Shown piece after piece: positions 36,678 through 45,847 of a stretch of 64,000 bases of DNA. Every line of letters starts with the position of its first letter. Positions within the stretch are counted from its first letter, which is position 1. A program made the position numbers and the translations under genes. Under the pieces are notes generated by a model that saw nothing but the letters and a program-made list of their open reading frames with translations, had not been told where the DNA came from and did not search any database. This DNA comes from Polystyrenella longa (GTDB lineage Bacteria > Planctomycetota > Planctomycetia > Planctomycetales > Planctomycetaceae): positions 1,513,001 through 1,577,000 of the forward strand of contig NZ_CP036281.1 in the NCBI RefSeq assembly GCF_007750395.1, read 5' to 3'.

Positions 36678-36724
36678 ATTATCCCCTTGCTCTGGTAGGA
36701 TAATGGCGGAAAGTCTGTTCAGTC
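36678..36724 (+). repeat. 47-bp direct repeat, copy 2 (with perfect inverted arms)
   Basis: This is the second copy of the element at 35113-35159. ATTATCC and GGATAAT arms are perfect here. It lies 64 bases before the HerA-like ATPase start, so it may sit in that gene's promoter or operator. Confidence 0.85.
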
Positions 36725-36788
36725 AGGCTTCTGTAATTCCTCTATTCCTATCTATTTATCCCTCTCTATAAATCAACAGGTTCGATTC

Positions 36789-39260
36789 ATGCAGGACTAC
36801 GAAAAACTGAGTGCGTTTTATCTGGGGAGAGGGTACGACCTGGAACAGGGGGCACTCACCGAGGACTTGTTGCTTTATGACTCCAAAGATTTGACAACAC
36901 ATGCTGTTTGCGTGGGGATGACAGGGAGCGGAAAAACAGGGCTCTGTCTCTCTTTACTGGAAGAGGCGGCGATTGATGGGATCCCGGCGATTGCCATCGA
37001 TCCGAAAGGAGATCTGGGGAACCTCTTTTTGACCTTCCCTGATTTGGCCCCAGACGACTTTCAACCTTGGGTCGATCCTGCCGAGGCAACTCGGAAGGGA
37101 ATGACGGTGGAGCAGTACGCCGAGAAGACGGCAAACACCTGGCGGGAAGGATTGGCTTCCTGGGGACAGGAACCTGAACGGATCGCGAGATTCCGGGATG
37201 CGGTCGATATGGCGATCTATACGCCGGGTAGTAATGCGGGAATGCCGTTGACCGTGCTGCGGAGTTTTGCCGCCCCGGCAGTGGAAATTCGCGAAGATTC
37301 CGAAGCACTTGCGGAGCGAGTCAGTACATCCACCTCGGGCCTGCTTGCGCTGTTGGGAATCAAGGCTGATCCCATTCAGAGCCGAGAACATATTCTGATC
37401 GCCAATATCCTGACGGATCTCTGGAAGCAGGGGAAGAGCCTCGACATCGCCGGTCTGATTGGCGCGATTCAAGCACCACCATTCGAGAGAGTGGGTATCA
37501 TCGATCTGGAAACGTTCTTTCCTGCGGACGACCGCATGGACTTGGCCATGACGCTCAACAATCTGCTCGCCTCGCCGACGTTTGCGAACTGGCTGGAAGG
37601 GGAGTCGCTGAATATCAAAAACCTGCTGTATACGTCCGCAGGAAAGCCTCGATTGTCTATCATTTCGATAGCGCATCTGTCGGATGCAGAACGCATGTTT
37701 TTTGTGACGATCCTGTTGAATGAAGTGCTGGCCTGGGTTCGTTCGCAACCGGGCACGTCGAGTTTGCGGGCATTGCTGTATATGGACGAAGTCTTCGGTT
37801 ACTTCCCACCAACGGCCAATCCTCCCTCAAAGAAACCGATGCTGACCTTGTTGAAGCAAGCGCGAGCCTATGGGTTGGGAGTGGTGCTTGCGACACAGAA
37901 CCCGGTCGATCTTGATTACAAAGGTCTGTCGAATACGGGGACCTGGTTCCTAGGGCGACTGCAGACGGAACGCGATAAAATGCGTGTGTTGGAAGGGCTT
38001 GAGGGAGCTTCGAATTCTGTGGGCTCCAGCTTCGATCGACAGAGGATGGAGCGAATGCTGGCCGGACTGGGTAGCCGTGTCTTTTTAATGAACAACGTGC
38101 ACGAAGATGGGCCCGTTGTCTTCCAGACTCGTTGGGCACTCTCGTACCTTCGCGGCCCGTTAACCCGGCAACAAATTGCAACACTGATGGACGCTCGGAA
38201 ACAGGGGGTGATTGAAGCGAAAGCGGCTGCCGAGGAAGCCACTCCAGCTGTTGTACAGGAACAATTGACGGAGCAGGAAGCGGCGCCGGATGGCACAACG
38301 CCTCCGATGATCCCGAAAGATGTCCCCGTGGCCTATGTACTTACGCGGACTCGTCCTGAAGCGGGAGAACGAATTGTGTATCGACCGGCATTACTCGGAC
38401 GCGGACGATTGCACTTTAAGAAGGCGACGTGCAAAGTCGATACCTGGGAAGATCGGTCTAAGCTGGCTGCTCTACGGAATGACATTCCTCACGATATATG
38501 GGAAGACGCCTCTTCTTTACCAGTTGAAGGGGTGGAGATCAGGGAACGAGCCGAACCGGAAGTCACCTTTTCACCACTGCCAGCAGAACTGCTAAGAATT
38601 GAGAGCTACAAAGGTTGGGAGAAGGATCTTAAGACGTCCTTGTACCAGTCGGAAGAAATGACGTTGTTCAAATCCACGGAGCTCAAAGTCTACTCCCAAC
38701 CGGGCGAGACGGAAGGGGACTTCCGGATCAGTCTCCGCCATCAGGCACAAGAGGAACGGGATCTCCGTTTGGAAAAACTCCGTAAGAAATATGGTTCTAA
38801 AACGGCGACGCTCCAAAGTCGGATTCAAACAGCCGAAGCAGCTGTTGAACGGGAATCATCGCAGGCAACTCGGGCGACGTTGGATTCGGCGATTTCATTT
38901 GGAAGCACGTTATTAGGTGCAATTTTCGGACGGAAGCTGGCGAGTAAAACTAATGTTTCCAAAGCCTCAACCTCAATGAAAAGTGCTGGCCGCGCTATGC
39001 AACAACGGAGTGATGTCGCCCGCGCCGAAGAGAAAGTGAAAAAGTATCAACAGCAACTGGCCGAACTCGAAGAAGAATTCGAATTGGAAATTGAGAGCCT
39101 CGAGAACAAACTCGATGTCGATCAACTCGATGTCGAAGAAATTCAGGTCAGCCCCTTAAAGTCCGACATTGAAACGGCTCCCGTTACCCTCGTCTGGCTG
39201 CCCTGGCGCGTTGATTCGGCGGGCATCGCGGAACCGTTCTACGATATCAAGCAGGATTGA
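36789..39260 (+). CDS. HerA/VirB4-like P-loop ATPase (DUF87-type)
   Basis: This 823-residue cytosolic ATPase has Walker A VGMTGSGKTGLCLSLLEEA (residues 43-51 core) and IPAIAIDPKGDLGNL. Walker B is in LLYMDEVFGYFPP near residue 331, and the sensor-like segment is GLGVVLATQNPVDLDYKGLS. This is the HerA-FtsK branch of hexameric DNA pumps and conjugation ATPases. The C-terminal half has a beta-rich domain, then a long coiled coil (~685-800: KVKKYQQQLAELEEEFELE) interrupted by a Gly/Ala-rich patch ISFGSTLLGAIFGRK. HerA partners with the nuclease NurA in archaea; no nuclease is adjacent here. The exact role is unknown. It converges on priA with a 39-base gap. Confidence 0.82.
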   Translation: MQDYEKLSAFYLGRGYDLEQGALTEDLLLYDSKDLTTHAVCVGMTGSGKTGLCLSLLEEAAIDGIPAIAIDPKGDLGNLFLTFPDLAPDDFQPWVDPAEATRKGMTVEQYAEKTANTWREGLASWGQEPERIARFRDAVDMAIYTPGSNAGMPLTVLRSFAAPAVEIREDSEALAERVSTSTSGLLALLGIKADPIQSREHILIANILTDLWKQGKSLDIAGLIGAIQAPPFERVGIIDLETFFPADDRMDLAMTLNNLLASPTFANWLEGESLNIKNLLYTSAGKPRLSIISIAHLSDAERMFFVTILLNEVLAWVRSQPGTSSLRALLYMDEVFGYFPPTANPPSKKPMLTLLKQARAYGLGVVLATQNPVDLDYKGLSNTGTWFLGRLQTERDKMRVLEGLEGASNSVGSSFDRQRMERMLAGLGSRVFLMNNVHEDGPVVFQTRWALSYLRGPLTRQQIATLMDARKQGVIEAKAAAEEATPAVVQEQLTEQEAAPDGTTPPMIPKDVPVAYVLTRTRPEAGERIVYRPALLGRGRLHFKKATCKVDTWEDRSKLAALRNDIPHDIWEDASSLPVEGVEIRERAEPEVTFSPLPAELLRIESYKGWEKDLKTSLYQSEEMTLFKSTELKVYSQPGETEGDFRISLRHQAQEERDLRLEKLRKKYGSKTATLQSRIQTAEAAVERESSQATRATLDSAISFGSTLLGAIFGRKLASKTNVSKASTSMKSAGRAMQQRSDVARAEEKVKKYQQQLAELEEEFELEIESLENKLDVDQLDVEEIQVSPLKSDIETAPVTLVWLPWRVDSAGIAEPFYDIKQD

Positions 39261-39299
39261 AAGAACTGGTCCTGGCTTACGATGTCAGCGTAGGCAATG

Positions 39300-41591
39300 T
39301 CACCGCATGTTGGCCGGTTCGACATCAATGATAAATTCGACGGTGCTGGTTTTGGGAAAGCGGCTTTCGGTTGATCGCCAGAGTTGGTGGATCAGTTCGA
39401 GTTGTGGGGCCCGAACTTGCAGGTGAAAGCGGAAGTGCCGTTTCAGTTTGGCAATGGGCGCCGGAGCGGGGCCGAGAAGGAGTACGTCGAGGCTTTCTTT
39501 CTCTATCGTCTCTTTTAACTTTTTCGTGAACTCTAATGCATACGCTTGCACGTCCTGTTCTGCTTCGCCCCGAAAAATAATACGAGCCATTTTAGAAAAT
39601 GGAGGCGCCTGTAAACTGTGGCGATGCCGCAGTTCGTTGCGGGCGAATCCGATGTAGTCGTGCTCGGCAGCTTTGACGATGGCTGGTTCTCCCGGAGACG
39701 CTGTTTGCACGAAGACGCGTCCCCCCCGTGAACTGCGCCCCGTTCGACCCGCCACCTGGGAGATCAACTGAAAGGTGCGTTCCGTGGCTCGCAGGTCGGG
39801 TTGATGCAGCATGGTGTCGGCATCAATAACACCCACTAGGGTTACGTTTGGAAAGTCGAGCCCTTTGGCGATCATCTGGGTACCCAGCAGAATGCTCGCT
39901 TTGCCGGCGCGGAAGATCTCCAATGTTTCGTCGTGGCTTCCTCGTTTGCTCATGGAATCGCTGTCCATTCGCAAACATTTCTGGTTAGAAAACTTGGTGC
40001 GAACTTCCTGTTCGAGTTTTTGTGTACCGATTCCTATAAACCTCAGGCCGGGATGGTCGCAGTTTGGACAGGAAGTCGGAGGCGGGATCTGGTAATCGCA
40101 ACTGTGGCAGAGAGCGATCTGTTTGTCTTTATGCCAGGTGAGAGTGATATCGCAATCGGGACATTGAATCCCTTTTCCACAACGTTTACACCACATGGTG
40201 GGGGAGAACCCGCGTAAGTTGAGAAAGAGAATGATCTGCCCGCCATCGTTTAAGGTCAATCGCATCGCCGATTCGAGGGCGCGGCCAATGGCGGCCCCTT
40301 TGGTGATTTGGGGATCATTGCGGACGTCGACAATCACCACGGGGGGTAATGGAAGTTTCGCCACTCGTTTAGGCATCGAGACCAGGTCGTACTCTTTTTG
40401 ATGGACTTTAAGCCACGACTCGAAAGTGGGGGTGGCAGTGCCCAGCACAAGGGGGATCTTTTCCAGTTCGGCCCGATGGCGGGCAACTTCGCGCGCATGG
40501 TACCGCGGAGTGGTTTCCTGTTTGAATGTGTTCTCGTGTTCTTCGTCGATCACAATGAGGCCCAGTTGAGGGCAGGGGGCGAAGATCGCGCTGCGGGCAC
40601 CGACGACGACTTGCACTTCACCACGAGTAATCTGTTGCCAGTGCCAATGCCGTTCGGCGTCCGTGAGGTGACTGTGCAGTACGGCGACATTATCAAATCG
40701 GCGTCGGAAGCGGCGAATCGTCTGTGGGGTCAGGCTGATTTCGGGGACGAGCACAATCGCCTGTTTTCCATAACTGACCACCTCGCGAATTGTCTGAATA
40801 TAAATCTCCGTTTTTCCGGAACCGGTCACTCCGTGAAGCAGCATGGTCGAATGCTGCTGAGTTCGAATTGCGGTGATGATTTTGTCGAACGCGGCCTGCT
40901 GTTCTTCGTTCAGCGTTAGATCGAGTTCCTGCTGAGTTGGTTCCAGTGGTTCCAGGTCGAATTGTTCTGCTCGGTGACGAACGGGATCGATCAACTTTTT
41001 ATCGCGTAATGAATGAATGGGGGATGTGCCGCATTCCGCTTTTTCACAGATGTCCTCCACTGCCATCGGTTCGGCCTGCTGGCACAGAATGTCTAAGACC
41101 CGCGCCTGTTTCAGGGGCAGTGGGATTGAATCGCGATTTTGTCTGACACGGTCGGGAACGGTGTATAAAGTGACCATCCGCGTGCCCGACTTCTTTTTGA
41201 CCCCGGCGGGGATAACCGATTCGAGGACTTGTCCCCAACCGCACAAATAATGCTCGGAGATCCAGCGGGTCAGTTCCATCATTTTATCGTCAAGCAGGGG
41301 TTCCCGGTCGAGTAGTTCGACGATCGGTTTCAACTTGCGGTTGGTCGGTTCCCATGGGCGGACGCCCACACAGAAACCGACGGTGGTCTGGTTTCCGCGT
41401 CCGAACGAAACTTTCACCCGTCGCGCGGGGCCAATCCATTCGCGAAGTTCATTCGGGACAAGATACGAATACGCGGCCTGCAGCGGCCTGTTGAACACGA
41501 CGTCTGCGACAAGTTGATCGCGCTGCGCAGCTTCCTCCCAACTGGTCAGTTCGTTGGTTTCGAAAAGATGTCGCTGAGAAGGAGAGGACAA
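39300..41591 (-). CDS. priA: Primosomal protein N' (PriA helicase)
   Basis: This 763-residue PriA has an N-terminal 3'BD (VADVVFNRPLQAAYSYLVP) and a DEAH-type helicase with Walker A LLHGVTGSGKTEIYIQTI and VIDEEHENTFKQ. The zinc cluster is CKRCGKGIQCPDCDITLTWH followed by CHSCDYQIPPPTSCPNCD. The C-terminal lobe contains QVAGRTGRSSRGG. It restarts stalled replication forks. The reading begins at TTG 41591 with an AAGG box about 9 bases upstream; no ATG lies near. A long minus-strand leader is absent. It is divergent from nadD. Confidence 0.95.
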   Translation of the reverse strand: MSSPSQRHLFETNELTSWEEAAQRDQLVADVVFNRPLQAAYSYLVPNELREWIGPARRVKVSFGRGNQTTVGFCVGVRPWEPTNRKLKPIVELLDREPLLDDKMMELTRWISEHYLCGWGQVLESVIPAGVKKKSGTRMVTLYTVPDRVRQNRDSIPLPLKQARVLDILCQQAEPMAVEDICEKAECGTSPIHSLRDKKLIDPVRHRAEQFDLEPLEPTQQELDLTLNEEQQAAFDKIITAIRTQQHSTMLLHGVTGSGKTEIYIQTIREVVSYGKQAIVLVPEISLTPQTIRRFRRRFDNVAVLHSHLTDAERHWHWQQITRGEVQVVVGARSAIFAPCPQLGLIVIDEEHENTFKQETTPRYHAREVARHRAELEKIPLVLGTATPTFESWLKVHQKEYDLVSMPKRVAKLPLPPVVIVDVRNDPQITKGAAIGRALESAMRLTLNDGGQIILFLNLRGFSPTMWCKRCGKGIQCPDCDITLTWHKDKQIALCHSCDYQIPPPTSCPNCDHPGLRFIGIGTQKLEQEVRTKFSNQKCLRMDSDSMSKRGSHDETLEIFRAGKASILLGTQMIAKGLDFPNVTLVGVIDADTMLHQPDLRATERTFQLISQVAGRTGRSSRGGRVFVQTASPGEPAIVKAAEHDYIGFARNELRHRHSLQAPPFSKMARIIFRGEAEQDVQAYALEFTKKLKETIEKESLDVLLLGPAPAPIAKLKRHFRFHLQVRAPQLELIHQLWRSTESRFPKTSTVEFIIDVEPANMR

Positions 41592-41781
41592 AGATGTAAC
41601 CTTCGGGAGGGCGGACGGAAAAGGATCAAGGGTGAATTTTGAATTCTATACGAGACGATGGCTGAGGAACACCTCGACGGTTCATTGGCTATTCACTGCC
41701 TGTTCATTCCCTGTGGCAAGCGTTATGTTTGAGTCAGGAAGAATACCAAGATTTGAAACTATATTATTACTGGAATGATTA

Positions 41782-42387
41782 ATGCGATTGGGATTATTGG
41801 GAGGGACTTTCGATCCGGTGCACCTGGGGCACCTGATTATGGCCGAGGCGTGTCGCGAAGCATGTCAATTGGAGGAAATCTGGTTCATTCCCACTGGAAA
41901 ACCACCCCACAAAGTGACCGCCGAAATCACCGATTCCCGTAAACGGATAGAAATGCTGGAAATGGCTCTCGCGGGGGCAAGAGAGTTTAAAATCAGCGAT
42001 AGGGAAGTCAAGCGGAGCGGAACGACCTATACCGTCGATACTCTCACTCAACTGAAAGAGGAAGAGCCCAGCCGCGATCTCTACTTCATTATTGGGGCAG
42101 ATTCTCTGCACGATTTCCCTACCTGGAGGGAACCGGAACGGATTGCGGAACTCGCAACCATTCTGGTTGTGAATCGGTCAGGAAAAATTATGCCCGAGGT
42201 AGCGACACTTCCCGAGAAAATCCGTAATAGTATCCAGATGGTGACGATTCCTGATATCGGCATCGCTTCGTCGGACTTGCGCCAGCGGGTGGGCGAAGGG
42301 AAAAGTATTCGTTTTCAGGTTCCGCGTTCAGTCGATGTTTATATTAAACAGCATGATCTGTATACGGCCTCCTCTGAGACTGAATAA
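41782..42387 (+). CDS. nadD: Nicotinate-nucleotide adenylyltransferase
   Basis: This 201-residue enzyme opens with the nucleotidyltransferase signature GLLGGTFDPVHLGHLIMAEA (H-x-G-H at 14-17). It continues with EIWFIPTGKPPHK, YFIIGADSLHDFPTWREPER and the C-terminal IGIASSDLRQRVGEGKSIRF, equivalent to ISST-x-x-R. It makes NaAD from NaMN and ATP in NAD synthesis. The usual neighbour rsfS/obgE is missing. ATG 41782 has only a weak ribosome site. Confidence 0.95.
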   Translation: MRLGLLGGTFDPVHLGHLIMAEACREACQLEEIWFIPTGKPPHKVTAEITDSRKRIEMLEMALAGAREFKISDREVKRSGTTYTVDTLTQLKEEEPSRDLYFIIGADSLHDFPTWREPERIAELATILVVNRSGKIMPEVATLPEKIRNSIQMVTIPDIGIASSDLRQRVGEGKSIRFQVPRSVDVYIKQHDLYTASSETE

Positions 42388-42478
42388 CTTTTCTGATGAA
42401 CCCTTCTATTTGAATGCAGACTGTTTGGTTGCAGAATAAATCTGAAGCTTATCTCTAACGTTCCAGAGAGCGAAATCA

Positions 42479-45019
42479 ATGAAATCCAAAATCTTCTATA
42501 CTCTGTTTTTTCTGTTCGCGTTGACGAGTGTCGTCACGGCGGTGGAACCTGAAATTTCCACGTTCTCGATCACGCGTGAGGGTAAGGCGCTCGTACCGAT
42601 CCTCGTTCCTCAAGAAGCAGGAGAAAAGACGCAAGCGGCGGCAGAGAATCTACAAGTTTATCTTGAGAAGATCACAGGGGCGACATTTGAAATCAGCAAT
42701 GATCTGAAACAACCTGGAATCATTGTAACTCCTCGCGAATATCTGAAGTCCACACTGTTTCCGCATACGACCGAGGCGCACGTGGAGTGGAACGAACGCG
42801 AGGACTACTCCATTGCGACATTCAATCAGGGAATGTTGGTTGTCGGAAAAACAGAGTTGGGAGTCGAGCATGCTGTTTGGGATTTGCTGTATCAGTTGGG
42901 ATATCGACAGTATTTCCCGGGAGAACATTGGGAAATCATCCCTCAGATTCAGGACCTGGAACTGAAATTGGCGATTCAGGCATCTCCCGATTATCACTCG
43001 CGCCGCATCTGGTATGGATACGGTGCCTGGGATCATGGTGAAGAACCGTTGAAAGATTGGAATCGGAAGAACCGACTGGGGGCGGCGATTCAATTGAATA
43101 CCGGGCATGCATATGGACGTATCATCACCGCCAAGCAGGCCGAGTTCGATGCGCATCCGGAGTACAAGGCGCTGCTCGACGGAAAACGAACCCAGTCTAA
43201 ACAAGCGAAGTTCTGCATCAGCAACGCAGGGTTACGGCAGTTAGTGATTGAATACGCCCATGAATATTTTGAAGAGAAGCCGGATGCGGATACGATCTCG
43301 ATGGACCCTTCTGACGGAGGGAACTGGTGTGAGTGTGAAGATTGTCAACGGATGGGAAGTGTGAGTGATCGTGCGCTGATCCTGGCGAACGAAGTCGCGC
43401 GGGCCATCAACAAAGATACGGAACGCGAGCGGTTCGTCGGGATGTATGCCTACAACTACCATTCACCACCACCCACGATTGAAGTCGATCCTCATGTGAT
43501 TATCAGTGTAGCGACTTCGTTCTTACGAGGCGGTTACACACTCGATCAATTGCTTCAAGGTTGGGCGGATAAAGGGGCTAAACTCGGTATTCGCGATTAC
43601 TACAGCGTCAGTACCTGGGACCGCGATCAACCGGCTAAAACGCGTGGGTCGAAACTACTCTGGCTGCAGGAAAAGATCCCGCATTATTACGCGGCCGGAG
43701 CACGTTTCTCTTCTGCCGAATCGGGAGAGAGTTGGGGCACAACAGGGCTGGGGCACTATTTTGCCGCTCGTATGCTGTGGGATGTAACCGAAGCAGATCG
43801 CCTGGATGAGATCACAGATGAATTTCTGACGAATTGCTTTGGCTCCGCCAGCGAGACGATGCGATTGTTCTATGATCAATTGAATGGCTCCCGGCCCCAC
43901 TTGATTCGTGAAGACCAGATCGCCCGGATGTATCGCCTCTTGCAACAGGCAATGACGGAGACAGATGATCAACAGGTCGAAGCTCGCTTGAATGATCTCT
44001 TACTCTATACTCGATTCGCCGATTTGTATGGTCAATATTCGGAAGCGAGCGGTGATGCGCGGCAGGCCGCTTTTGAGAAAATGATTCGGCATTCCTACCG
44101 GGCACGACACGCTAAATTAATGCACATAAAAGCATTGTATCGTGATATTGATAGTCGCGATCGTAATATCGAGATTCCGGAAGAAGCGAAATGGAGTGTG
44201 CCGGAGGATCGAAATCCGTGGAAGTCGAGCGAACCTTTCAGTGATGAGGAACTACAGGCTTATCTGGAAGAAGGAATCGAGAGGTACCAGCCAGTCGAAC
44301 TCGATTTCGAACCGATGGATTATTCGGAGGAGTTAGTTAGTGCTGCCCCGCTGCAACTGAGCGGTGAGACGCTGGCCTCCAACTGGTCTTTCAGAGGGAC
44401 ATTAGAAGCTTACACCCAGACGACGCGGCCTCAGGAAGAAATTGAATTCGGATTGACGGGTGGTTTGATTAAACATTATCGGGACCGAGGCAATATTAAG
44501 GTCGAACTTTGGAAGATCGGTGGGGCAAGCGATACCGGAGAAAGCGAAACTCTGATTGCCACAGATCGATCCGTTCCGCCTGAAGGGGTGACTCATACGG
44601 TTACAATGCGAGCTGATGAACCGGGCTTGTATAAACTGAAATTCACCGACGGGGGCGATATGAGCCGAGTTGAATGGCGACAGGAGATGCCATTCACGAT
44701 TCAAGCTTCACTCGAGAATCCACCGCAATACAACTTGAGAATGAATCACTACTTCTATGTTCCTCGGGGAACAAAGGTCATCGGTTTTCTGGGCGGTGAT
44801 ACGGGGAAGATTGTCGATCCCGATGGGAAGACCGTGTTCGTGATGGAAGACAAAAAAACGAGCTTTTACAGTGTGCCAGTCGGACTAGGTCAGGATGGCA
44901 AGTTGTGGTCGATTCGGTCCGCCACGAAAAGCTTCCGTCTAATGACGGTTCCTCCCTATCTGGCTGGAAGTGCGGATCAGTTATTATTGCCAGAGGAAGT
45001 TCTCAAACGCGATCAATGA
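42479..45019 (+). CDS. DUF4838-family secreted glycoside-hydrolase-like protein
   Basis: This 846-residue protein has a signal peptide (1-22). It opens with a glucuronidase-like N-domain (EKTQAAAENLQVYLEKITGA) that leads into a TIM-barrel DUF4838 region. The barrel carries FPGEHWEIIPQ, YHSRRIWYGYGAWDHGEE, a paired-Cys segment DPSDGGNWCECEDCQ and the acidic-rich SAESGESWGTTGLGHYFAAR. The last ~220 residues form a beta-sandwich (SNWSFRGTLEAYTQTTR onward). The family is distantly related to GH67 alpha-glucuronidases, and planctomycetes hold many copies, probably for sulfated or plant-type polysaccharides. The actual substrate is unknown. It follows nadD by 91 bases, same strand. Confidence 0.85.
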   Translation: MKSKIFYTLFFLFALTSVVTAVEPEISTFSITREGKALVPILVPQEAGEKTQAAAENLQVYLEKITGATFEISNDLKQPGIIVTPREYLKSTLFPHTTEAHVEWNEREDYSIATFNQGMLVVGKTELGVEHAVWDLLYQLGYRQYFPGEHWEIIPQIQDLELKLAIQASPDYHSRRIWYGYGAWDHGEEPLKDWNRKNRLGAAIQLNTGHAYGRIITAKQAEFDAHPEYKALLDGKRTQSKQAKFCISNAGLRQLVIEYAHEYFEEKPDADTISMDPSDGGNWCECEDCQRMGSVSDRALILANEVARAINKDTERERFVGMYAYNYHSPPPTIEVDPHVIISVATSFLRGGYTLDQLLQGWADKGAKLGIRDYYSVSTWDRDQPAKTRGSKLLWLQEKIPHYYAAGARFSSAESGESWGTTGLGHYFAARMLWDVTEADRLDEITDEFLTNCFGSASETMRLFYDQLNGSRPHLIREDQIARMYRLLQQAMTETDDQQVEARLNDLLLYTRFADLYGQYSEASGDARQAAFEKMIRHSYRARHAKLMHIKALYRDIDSRDRNIEIPEEAKWSVPEDRNPWKSSEPFSDEELQAYLEEGIERYQPVELDFEPMDYSEELVSAAPLQLSGETLASNWSFRGTLEAYTQTTRPQEEIEFGLTGGLIKHYRDRGNIKVELWKIGGASDTGESETLIATDRSVPPEGVTHTVTMRADEPGLYKLKFTDGGDMSRVEWRQEMPFTIQASLENPPQYNLRMNHYFYVPRGTKVIGFLGGDTGKIVDPDGKTVFVMEDKKTSFYSVPVGLGQDGKLWSIRSATKSFRLMTVPPYLAGSADQLLLPEEVLKRDQ

Positions 45020-45057
45020 TTGTTCCGGAAGATCAACCTGAAATAAACTAAGGGCGT

Positions 45058-45735
45058 TCAGCTTCGGGTATTGTTCCACTCGGATGTGTCCGGAGCGGCC
45101 CCTTTCTCGTTGACTTCTTTGACAGCTTGGATCAGGTTCACGAGCAGTCCGACCGCACCAATCACGATGAGTCCAATCGCGGTCCAATAAGCGATGATGG
45201 GGAGCAAAGTGAAACCTTGCAGGATTCCCCAACTGGTCTGGAAGATTCCGAATGCACAGAGCAGCGTTTTGAATTCAGTGGGCCCAAAGGTAGAAAGCGT
45301 GAATTCGCCAATCATTTTGGCTTTGATGTTAGTTAGAACGGCCATCGCCATCAGAATGAGTATCAGGGCAATGCCGAAATCGAGCCGGCCACAGGCGACG
45401 GCGATGCCAATCATCCAGTAGCAGAACGAGATAGGATCGGTGAAATGATCCAGCAATTCACCACCATTCCGGCATTGGCCGGTCGCGCGAGCATGAGTTC
45501 CGTCCAGGCAATCGGCCAAATGATTCCCAAACACCCCAACTGCGGCGAGCAGACCTCCCCACCAGACAGTGGTTGCCCAGGCAAATCCGACCCCACCTAA
45601 AAGGGCAAACAGGTGCCCGACGAGAATAATTCCTTCAGGTGGAAAGCTTCGAGGAATTGAGAGTGTAGGATAAAGCGCCTTCAAGCGAGGCCCGAGAAAG
45701 GGATCGATTAGACTGTGGGAAATACGTTGCGACAT
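45058..45735 (-). CDS. CDP-alcohol phosphatidyltransferase family protein
   Basis: This 225-residue membrane protein has the complete CDP-alcohol motif at residues 78-100. D78-G79, A82-R83, G92, D96 and D100 are all present (spacing DG-x2-AR-x8-G-x3-D-x3-D). Five to six hydrophobic helices follow, with a short polar tail. The enzymes join a CDP-linked lipid or alcohol to an alcohol acceptor in phospholipid synthesis. The substrate (glycerol phosphate, inositol, choline or serine) cannot be inferred. It converges with the DUF4838 gene. Confidence 0.9.
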   Translation of the reverse strand: MSQRISHSLIDPFLGPRLKALYPTLSIPRSFPPEGIILVGHLFALLGGVGFAWATTVWWGGLLAAVGVFGNHLADCLDGTHARATGQCRNGGELLDHFTDPISFCYWMIGIAVACGRLDFGIALILILMAMAVLTNIKAKMIGEFTLSTFGPTEFKTLLCAFGIFQTSWGILQGFTLLPIIAYWTAIGLIVIGAVGLLVNLIQAVKEVNEKGAAPDTSEWNNTRS

Positions 45736-45764
45736 CGGTCTGTCTTCCTGAACAGAGGAGCATG

Positions 45765-45809
45765 AAAAAACCCTGACTAGTGAGCTCTTAGGGGCTTCTC
45801 TAATCAGGG
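45765..45809 (-). terminator. Terminator after the Hpt-REC gene
   Basis: CCCTGACTAG pairs with CTAATCAGGG through one G-U, and on the minus strand it ends in six Ts. Ts also follow on the plus strand, so it may work both ways. Confidence 0.8.
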
Positions 45810-45847
45810 CGTTTTTTGTCAGCCGATATCACGATAAATCATGATCA

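Noticed and set aside
36720-36788. GGTTCGATTC resembling a tRNA T-loop
   Set aside because: No acceptor or anticodon stems around it; it is the leader of the HerA-like gene.
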